NCBI RefSeq assembly: GCF_026151205.1
Contig: NC_087082.1
Coordinates: 20,424,494 to 20,484,493, forward strand
Reading direction: 5' to 3'
DNA: 60,000 nt
Origin: Bolinopsis microptera
Taxonomy: Eukaryota > Ctenophora > Tentaculata > Lobata > Bolinopsidae
Shown: piece after piece, positions 52,225 to 60,000 of the stretch
Numbering within the stretch: position 1 is the stretch's first letter
Layout of the letters: each line of letters begins with the position of its first letter
Position numbers and translations under genes: made by a program
The notes under the pieces: generated by a model
Databases searched by the model: none
Seen by the model: the letters and a program-made list of their open reading frames with translations, nothing else
Told to the model about the DNA's origin: nothing

Positions 52225-53612
52225 CTTAACGTTTAAGGGGGGGGGGCCAATGGGTATTTTTTTGTGAAACTTGATTTCGAGATAGCAATTGACTAACAAA
52301 CTAAGACCAGTGACCGAACTTTTGAGGGGGTCCCGGACCCCAACCGCCAAACGGTGCGCGCATGGCAGCCACGCCCATATTTGGTCCAAATTAGGCCCAA
52401 TTTAGCCAAATACCCTGAACATGCCCAAAACCAAGATTTATGGTGCTCTACTTGTAGCTAGTGGTCTCCTGAACTCGTATATGAAATTTCATCAAGATTG
52501 GACAAAAAATGACTGAGTTATGAGCCAAAAACCATATGCCCATATTTGGGCATACGCACCAAATTTGGTAGATTTCGTCCCATGAATTGGTCAAATATCA
52601 ATATTTTTGAATGAAACTTACTTTATATGAAAAGTAAGCCTAAACTACATATTATATGTAAGTTATAGCTTTATATCTGTTTAAATGTGGATACTAAGGC
52701 GAAAAAACCACAAAAAATGAACTAAATTGCCCATATCTCGGTTCGCGATATTTGCGGAATTGATCTCATTAAAATTGTAACAACTCAATCAGTTTTCAAA
52801 ATTTTTGCATGAAATTTTCGGAATCGACTCGAAATCGCATTTCCACCTTATTTTAAATACGGATTTTTGATTTAGGCCTCCAAAAAAATTTGGCGGCCAA
52901 ATTCTGAATTTTTGTGAGATAATTTTGGAATTTGGCCGCCAAATTTTTTTGGAGGCCTAAATCAAAAATCCGTATTTAAAATAAGGTGGAAATGCGATTT
53001 CGAGTCGATTCCGAAAATTTCATGCAAAAATTTTGAAAACTGATTGAGTTGTTACAATTTTAATGAGATCAATTCCGCAAATATCGCGAACCGAGATATG
53101 GGCAATTTAGTTCATTTTTTGTGGTTTTTTCGCCTTAGTATCCACATTTAAACAGATATAAAGCTATAACTTACAGATAATATGTAGTTTAGGCTTACCT
53201 TTCATATAAAGTAAGTTTCATTCAAAAATATTGATATTTGACCAATTTATGGGCCGAAATCTACCAAATTTGGTGCGTATGCCCAAATATGGGCATATGG
53301 TTTTTGGCTCATAACTCAGTCATTTTTCGTCCAATCTTGATGAAATTTCATATACGAGTTCAGGAGACCACTAGCTACAAGTAGAGCACCATAAACCTTG
53401 GTTTTGGGCATGTTCAGGGTATTTGGCTAAGATGGGCCTAATTTGGACCAAATATAGGCGTGGCTGCCCTGCGCGCACCGTTTGGCGGTTGGGGTCCGGG
53501 ACCCCCTCAAAAGTTCGGTCACTGGTCTTAGTTTGTTGGTCAACTACTATCTCGAAATCAAGTTTCACAAAAAAATATCCATTGGCCCCCCCCCCCCCCC
53601 CCCCCCCCTTAA
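52225..53612. repeat. Large foldback: 1.4-kb near-perfect palindrome
   Basis: Arms of about 680 bp (52225-52903 and 52929-53612) are inverted copies with few mismatches, around a 25-bp spacer centred at 52916. The outer ends are G-tract (left) and C-tract (right) next to ttaa. No transposase. It may be a foldback or hairpin element, and its transcript would form a long double-stranded hairpin. Confidence 0.9.
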
Positions 53613-54837
53613 GCGCTCTAATCGAATGTATTCTAAATTGGTTGATCATATGCCTTGCACGTTAATATCATGGCGGGTTTAATTGTTAAATAAATGTTTA
53701 AAATGATGGCCGTTAAAAATATCGGCATGACGAAAATGCCCAAAAACCGCCACAAAAACCGACACATTGGCTAATAGTAATACAGTCTTACGCCTTATTC
53801 GTTAATATTATGGCGGTTAATATCATGACCGTTAACAATACAGACCATTATAAGTTACATGACGGAATGGCCACTTTATTACCGCGATAATATTTTATAT
53901 TAACGAGTAAGGTAATTGAAATCATTGATTTAAGTTCACTAGTATAGAAGTAGTTGAAGGGGAAAGTCAAAATCAGTGGTTCCAGATTAGCAGCAAATAT
54001 CAATCCTGGCGCAAATATATATATATATACGTTATGGTTATAAACGTCGATAAAGATAATTTTTACGAACAAAACAGCCTCTTGGCTATTAATTTTCCGG
54101 CTTCAATGCCAAATCCTCACCGTTACCCAACTTCGAAAATAAATAATAAGGATTCTGCCGTTCCTACTAAATAATTATGATCACAGTTCGTTTTGGGGTA
54201 AAGGTATGGGTTATAATGTTAAAGTACAACAGTTTAGATCGGGTGCAAAGTGCAAACTGAAGAAATGTAATTCTTAACTTCAAGATTTTCAATAATTTTA
54301 TACCGAGCAATCCTGCAATCAGATATATGAAGACGCGTAAATTTAACTTCAGATCTGAATTCAGATAATAACGATACGAAAATAAAATAAGCCGTTGAAA
54401 ACGTGATTAATACCTTATCGGTCATACTCATTGTCACATACAACTACAAGTTTTTAACGGACCAAATTTTTCACGGACATAATTATTCACGCTCATAAAT
54501 TATTCCACTGCGAACTTACTGTCCAGGATATAACAACTTTTCAAGATATTATAAAATTTAGATATTCTAAATATCATATTATGGTACTTCTGCACTTTTT
54601 AAATTTACAGTTCCTCGTTCATTTCCTCTTCATCTTCTAGATCTCTTACAACTGGTTGTTTATCCAACTCGTAGTTGTACCGGGTAATGAACGATATCAA
54701 CTGCTCTACCAGAGATACTAGAATGTCTGAAGTACAACTTAAGCTTTATGTAGCCCCCCACTTGGCATACTAGGCTACCTTCGGTGGTTCGTGTCAACGA
54801 CGATACCTTCTACCATACCAACCATATCGATGATATA
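53613..54837. other. Non-coding interval
   Basis: At 53655-53850 several gttaatatcatggcgg and tgaccgtta phrases suggest remnants of the short repeat family also seen near 48400. The rest is AT-rich with no recognised gene. Confidence 0.45.
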
Positions 54838-55722
54838 TAAGTGACTACCCACACGCAACCTCTTAATAACTCACGTAATTCGTCTCCAAATTGCACCAAA
54901 ATTTCAGAGATTATAGATATGGGTCAAACTTAGATTTCCTGAAAGTTTCGTAAGCCACGCCCAATTACAGTGGGCGTGGCGTGACACTCCCTCTTTTTCA
55001 CTATTGTCTTCATAAAATGAGAACGCTTTAAGCTAAGAACTCAAAATTTTTTGCACACATTTGGCTTGATAATTGAAAACTTTTCCAAAAGTTTCAAGTT
55101 CATTGGTTAAAATATGGCTGAGTTATGACCATTTCAAAACTCATCGGATACGTGATCCGAGCACTCAGTCAGTGATCTCGTCATTTGGTTAATGGCCTGT
55201 TTGGCTCACATGCACCGCTTGATTTATCCTAAAAATTTGTGTTTTCCTTTCTAGCAAAGTCATCATCGGTATCCAATCAAAGCCTAATGAACCTCATTAA
55301 TACACGCTAACGCCTTACTCTTGATCAGATTGGGTGACGAGATCACTAATTGAGTGCAAATATCACTGACTGAGTGCTCGGATCACATATCCGATGGATT
55401 TTAAAATGGTCATAACTCAGCCATATTTTAACCAATGAACTTGAAACTTTTGGAAAAGTTTTCAATTATCAAGCCAAATGTGTGCAAAAAATTTTGAGTT
55501 CTTAGCTTAAAGCGTTTTCATTTTATGAAGACAATAGTGAAAAAGAGGGAGTGTCACGCCACGCCCACTGTAATTGGGCGTGGCTTACGAAACTTTCAGG
55601 AAATCTAAGTTTGACCCATATCTATAATCTCTGAAATTTTGGTGCAATTTGGAGACGAATTACGTGAGTTATTAAGAGGTTGCGTGTGGGTAGTCACTTA
55701 TGGGCCACCCTGTATATAGAAT
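54838..55722. repeat. Second foldback element with mariner-like end
   Basis: Arms 54838-55182 and about 55355-55700 are inverted copies around a 170-bp centre. The right end continues to gggccaccctgta, resembling the CAGGGTGG end of the TIR element at 5920. The matching outer bases on the left are missing, so the left end is truncated. Arms include cacgcccaattacagtgggc, itself a small palindrome. Confidence 0.85.
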
Positions 55723-57149
55723 TCGAAAACCGGGATATCTTCCGAGGAATATGGCCGACGTACCGTCATGCCTCATCTGCATAGCATTTAACATTCTTAA
55801 TGCCTAATATATAACGACTGCTTTTCTTACTTGCCGTGTGAAAAATTTATTTACAAATTATCTGTTCAAATTGAAAAAAGATGTATAAAATCGGATTTTT
55901 AATGGTTTTGAACCACTTCGAGTGTTAATTTTAATGTCCGTTTAACTTTATGTACGTTCACATAACGTCCGTTCAAGTAAGGTCCGATAAGGTATATACA
56001 TTTATATGGTAAAAACTTCGCACCGCATCGCTGATTTAAAACTTTTTTCGCTTTTCACAACCACTAATGTTTCTTTCATTAAAATTTCTGATCGTTTATG
56101 AATAGACTCAGTGAATACATATTCTAATGGATATAAATATAAATAGCTGATAATCACCCACTAATATTACAATCGGTTTAATGAAACATTTCTTTATCTA
56201 TATAGCTTGCTCCTTCATAAACATTTCTTAAATAATGAAAATTATTAAAGTCGTGTCAAAACATTTTGGAAAAATGTTTAATTTTTATAATTTATAGAGA
56301 CCTTAAAAGTTTAAATATGCAAGACCCTCTTACACAGTTCAGTGTTTACCATGTTTGGGTGCCCATCTTATTTCAATATTACAGATGAGAGCAATATTTT
56401 GAACGATTTTATTTTACATTCATATATTTTCGTACTCTGTAAAATTTGAAAAGTATTTAATAAACAAATAAGGAGCTCAGATCATGTTCTATCTCGTAAA
56501 CTTGATATGGAGCTGCATAGACTGGACTATAACCCAGTCAAGACCAAGTATATACACTGAATCTTAACCCGGTTATGGAAGTGGAAACATTTGACGGTAC
56601 TGCGGGAACATTTGACTGTTATAATCTGCAAAACAACAGACAGATAATAAAACGTTGGGAAAACAATGACAACACTGCAGATGAAGTGCTGACACTTAAA
56701 AAGGCAGACAACAGTCGGAGAGATAATCATGTGACTAGCCTGCTGTCTGTCTTCTGGTCACGTGTTCTTTGCTGTCTGCGCCAAATGCAAACTATTTAAA
56801 GATGATCTAACTGTTATCACGTTACAGTGATTTAATACTTTTCAAGCGGAAATTGATGGAAGTGCAAGCGTGTCGAGAAGTTTTTGTTGGTTTTTTTAAG
56901 CGAACAGTTGTAAACAAATAAATATTAGCAAACTTTCTTATTCAGCTTTCGTAAGACTGTAAAAGTAAAACTGTAATATAACGACAATTTTTCACATTTG
57001 TTTTATTTATCTTCCTCAAATCATACTGTTAAATGTTAGAGTACATCTTTCAACATTAATTAAATTTGTCGATGTATTTTATAATAAAGAGGTTTAAGAA
57101 AATTTTACTATAATCGATTTCCCAAAACTATTATAACTATAAAAGTATA
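55723..57149. other. Non-coding interval
   Basis: AT-rich. A 74-codon plus-strand frame at 56575-56799 shows no domain and no splice or start context that would support it. Confidence 0.45.
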
Positions 57150-57418
57150 AGGGACGGGTACATAGCTGGTGCTGAAATAGCTTTCCCTGTTCCCAATCTG
57201 GACACAAATTCCTAACCCAAACCATAACTCTAAGTCTAACCCTAACCCTTACTCCAACCCTAACCAATACCCTTACCCAAATTCTAACCCTAATCCAAAC
57301 CCTAACCCAAACCCTAACCATATTCTATAAGGCCCTAACCCAATAAAATATTACATGTCAAGAACATCCCCATAATAGGATGAATACAAGGAAAAAAATA
57401 TCATTATTCATTACGTGG
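57150..57418 (+). repeat. Subtelomere-like repeat D, copy 1
   Basis: About 265 bp starting gggtacatagctggtgctg, with a degenerate series of ccctaa-type hexamers (57226-57320) and ending in ttacgtgggctc. A direct copy is at 58827-59090. Confidence 0.85.
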
Positions 57419-58463
57419 GCTCAGGGTCAGGGTCAGGGTCAGGGTCAGGGTCAGGGTCAGGGTCAGGGTCAGGGTCAGGGTCAGGGTCAGGGTCAGGGTC
57501 AGGGTCAGGGTCAGGGTCAGGGTCAGGGTCAGGGTCAGGGTCAGGGTCAGGGTCAGGGTCAGGGTCAGGGTCAGGGTCAGGGTCAGGGTCAGGGTCAGGG
57601 TCAGGGTCAGGGTCAGGGTCAGGGTCAGGGTCAGGGTCAGGGTCAGGGTCAGGGTCAGGGTCAGGGTCAGGGTCAGGGTCAGGGTCAGGGTCAGGGTCAG
57701 GGTCAGGGTCAGGGTCAGGGTCAGGGTCAGGGTCAGGGTCAGGGTCAGGGTCAGGGTCAGGGTCAGGGTCAGGGTCAGGGTCAGGGTCAGGGTCAGGGTC
57801 AGGGTCAGGGTCAGGGTCAGGGTCAGGGTCAGGGTCAGGGTCAGGGTCAGGGTCAGGGTCAGGGTCAGGGTCAGGGTCAGGGTCAGGGTCAGGGTCAGGG
57901 TCAGGGTCAGGGTCAGGGTCAGGGTCAGGGTCAGGGTCAGGGTCAGGGTCAGGGTCAGGGTCAGGGTCAGGGTCAGGGTCAGGGTCAGGGTCAGGGTCAG
58001 GGTCAGGGTCAGGGTCAGGGTCAGGGTCAGGGTCAGGGTCAGGGTCAGGGTCAGGGTCAGGGTCAGGGTCAGGGTCAGGGTCAGGGTCAGGGTCAGGGTC
58101 AGGGTCAGGGTCAGGGTCAGGGTCAGGGTCAGGGTCAGGGTCAGGGTCAGGGTCAGGGTCAGGGTCAGGGTCAGGGTCAGGGTCAGGGTCAGGGTCAGGG
58201 TCAGGGTCAGGGTCAGGGTCAGGGTCAGGGTCAGGGTCAGGGTCAGGGTCAGGGTCAGGGTCAGGGTCAGGGTCAGGGTCAGGGTCAGGGTCAGGGTCAG
58301 GGTCAGGGTCAGGGTCAGGGTCAGGGTCAGGGTCAGGGTCAGGGTCAGGGTCAGGGTCAGGGTCAGGGTCAGGGTCAGGGTCAGGGTCAGGGTCAGGGTC
58401 AGGGTCAGGGTCAGGGTCAGGGTCAGGGTCAGGGTCAGGGTCAGGGTCAGGGTCAGGGTCAGG
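57419..58463 (+). repeat. (GGGTCA)n array, about 174 units
   Basis: Perfect hexanucleotide array over about 1,045 bp with no interruption seen. GGGTCA differs by one base from the animal telomere unit (GGGTTA). Frames open on both strands are artefacts of the repeat. Confidence 0.98.
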
Positions 58464-58546
58464 AATAGCACGTGATTTAAGGAATAGCACGTGATTTAAA
58501 GAATAGCACGTGATTTAAGGAATAGCACGTGATTTAAGGAATAGCA
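58462..58546. repeat. 17-bp tandem repeat with CACGTG
   Basis: About five units of ggaatagcacgtgattt plus aa, directly following the hexamer array. Each has a CACGTG E-box core. Confidence 0.85.
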
Positions 58547-58826
58547 GAATTAGTTTGGACAGGTCTTTATTTTGAATACAATCTACAATATACAATTTAT
58601 AACACCTTCTCTCAACCTCTATGTCTATGCGCTCGTTACCTTCCTTTATCAGTTTATACCTGCTCTGTATAATAAAATATTATAACAAGGAACTCTCTCT
58701 TGCGAGCCGTCAAGAAACGAGGAAAGGAGGAATCTTCTTTCGATTCATTAGTAACACGGAAACGATGCACACTTAAAATGTTATCGGGTGAGGACTCAGG
58801 ACAAGCGAAGCGTGCTTTGTATAAGG
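58547..58826. other. Spacer between repeat arrays
   Basis: About 280 bp without a recognised gene, lying between the inverted hexamer arrays. Confidence 0.5.
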
Positions 58827-59090
58827 GATGGATACATAGCTGGTGCTGTATTAGCTTTCCCTGTTCCCAATCTGGACACAAATTCCTAACCCAAACCATA
58901 ACTCTAAGTCTAACCCTAACTCTCACTCCAACCCTAACCAATACCCTTATACCCAAATTCTAACCCTAATCGAAACCCTAACCATATTCTATAAGGCCCT
59001 AACCCAATAAAATATTATGTCAAGAATTACATCCCCATAATCGGATGAATACAAGGAAAAAAACATATCATTATTCATTACGTGGGCTCG
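58827..59090 (+). repeat. Subtelomere-like repeat D, copy 2
   Basis: Direct copy of 57150-57418 with small changes (one internal deletion in the ccctaa series). Same gtgggctc end, but followed by C-rich instead of G-rich repeats. Confidence 0.85.
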
Positions 59091-59107
59091 TATCAATATT
59101 ATTTCTA

Positions 59108-60000
59108 ACCCTAACCCGGCTAACCCTAACCCGGCTAACCCTAACCCGGCTTACCCTAACCCGGCTAACCCTAACCCGGCTTACCCTAACCCTGCTGACC
59201 CTGACCCTGACCCTGACCCTGACCCTGACCCTGACCCTGACCCTGACCCTGACCCTGACCCTGACCCTGACCCTGACCCTGACCCTGACCCTGACCCTGA
59301 CCCTGACCCTGACCCTGACCCTGACCCTGACCCTGACCCTGACCCTGACCCTGACCCTGACCCTGACCCTGACCCTGACCCTGACCCTGACCCTGACCCT
59401 GACCCTGACCCTGACCCTGACCCTGACCCTGACCCTGACCCTGACCCTGACCCTGACCCTGACCCTGACCCTGACCCTGACCCTGACCCTGACCCTGACC
59501 CTGACCCTGACCCTGACCCTGACCCTGACCCTGACCCTGACCCTGACCCTGACCCTGACCCTGACCCTGACCCTGACCCTGACCCTGACCCTGACCCTGA
59601 CCCTGACCCTGACCCTGACCCTGACCCTGACCCTGACCCTGACCCTGACCCTGACCCTGACCCTGACCCTGACCCTGACCCTGACCCTGACCCTGACCCT
59701 GACCCTGACCCTGACCCTGACCCTGACCCTGACCCTGACCCTGACCCTGACCCTGACCCTGACCCTGACCCTGACCCTGACCCTGACCCTGACCCTGACC
59801 CTGACCCTGACCCTGACCCTGACCCTGACCCTGACCCTGACCCTGACCCTGACCCTGACCCTGACCCTGACCCTGACCCTGACCCTGACCCTGACCCTGA
59901 CCCTGACCCTGACCCTGACCCTGACCCTGACCCTGACCCTGACCCTGACCCTGACCCTGACCCTGACCCTGACCCTGACCCTGACCCTGACCCTGACCCT
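59108..60000 (-). repeat. Telomere-like transition and (CCCTGA)n array
   Basis: Begins with taaccctaacccggc units (59108-59190), then switches through ctgaccctga to a pure CCCTGA array of about 800 bp reaching the window end. It is the reverse complement of the array at 57419. Confidence 0.97.

Noticed and set aside
51880-52389. Minus-strand frames of 62-105 codons
   Set aside because: They run across E-box repeats and the edge of the foldback. Composition is not protein-like.
56575-56799. 74-codon plus-strand frame
   Set aside because: No domain, an antisense frame of similar length, and no splice or promoter context.
57380-58494. Open frames of about 360 codons encoding GQ, SG, TL or DP dipeptide repeats
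   Set aside because: They exist only because GGGTCA is six bases long and stop-free. They are open on both strands and none has independent coding evidence.

Overview
The window is nuclear DNA of an animal-like eukaryote that I cannot place more precisely. It is AT-rich and dominated by transposable elements of metazoan type (CR1/L2-like LINEs with an esterase-like ORF1, an env-bearing Gypsy/errantivirus-like LTR element, Tc1/mariner-type inverted repeats). It also carries GT-AG introns, many minisatellites, TTAGGG-like degenerate repeats and a 100-base assembly gap. No bacterial-style gene, tRNA, rRNA or CRISPR array was recognised.

Layout. 1-1.4 kb: 5'-truncated LINE. 2.2-3.5 kb: decayed pieces of an env-bearing retroelement (Gag zinc knuckle, Env with a PAN-like domain and a furin-type site). 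4.2-5.9 kb: a small spliced gene of unknown function, minus strand. 5.92-12.19 kb: an element with 38-bp terminal inverted repeats and a TA duplication, holding a complete LINE (SGNH ORF1, PHD-EN-RT ORF2). 12.9-15.6 kb: a second, 5'-truncated copy of that LINE, inserted into a minisatellite and itself hit by a short element. 15.8-18.7 kb: retroelement debris, including a Gag zinc knuckle joined in frame to an F-box-like segment.

18.87-37.35 kb is the centre of interest. It is a Gypsy-like provirus on the minus strand with nearly identical LTRs (3 differences seen in about 717 bp), a primer-binding-site candidate, a polypurine tract, gag, a protease-bearing pol start whose RT, RNase H and integrase are deleted, two different envelope-like glycoproteins, and two paralogous F-box proteins. 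A complete LINE with an AlkB-SGNH ORF1 sits in opposite orientation inside its 5' LTR.

37.4-57 kb is a minisatellite-rich region with scattered X-box-like palindromes (GTTACCATGGTAAC type), one convincing host exon, a third LINE family member (45.5-47.3 kb) and two large foldback structures (52.2-53.6 and 54.8-55.7 kb). 57.4-60 kb carries roughly 1 kb of (GGGTCA)n followed, after a spacer, by the opposite-strand (CCCTGA)n that runs off the window.

How the genes fit together. In the provirus, Gag and protease are linked by a UUUAAAC slip site at the gag stop. The two glycoproteins look like virion surface proteins. The F-box proteins would be expected to recruit host SCF ubiquitin ligase. An older related remnant with zinc knuckle plus F-box suggests that F-box acquisition is a lineage trait rather than a one-off capture. 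The current copy cannot replicate alone because the catalytic part of pol is missing.
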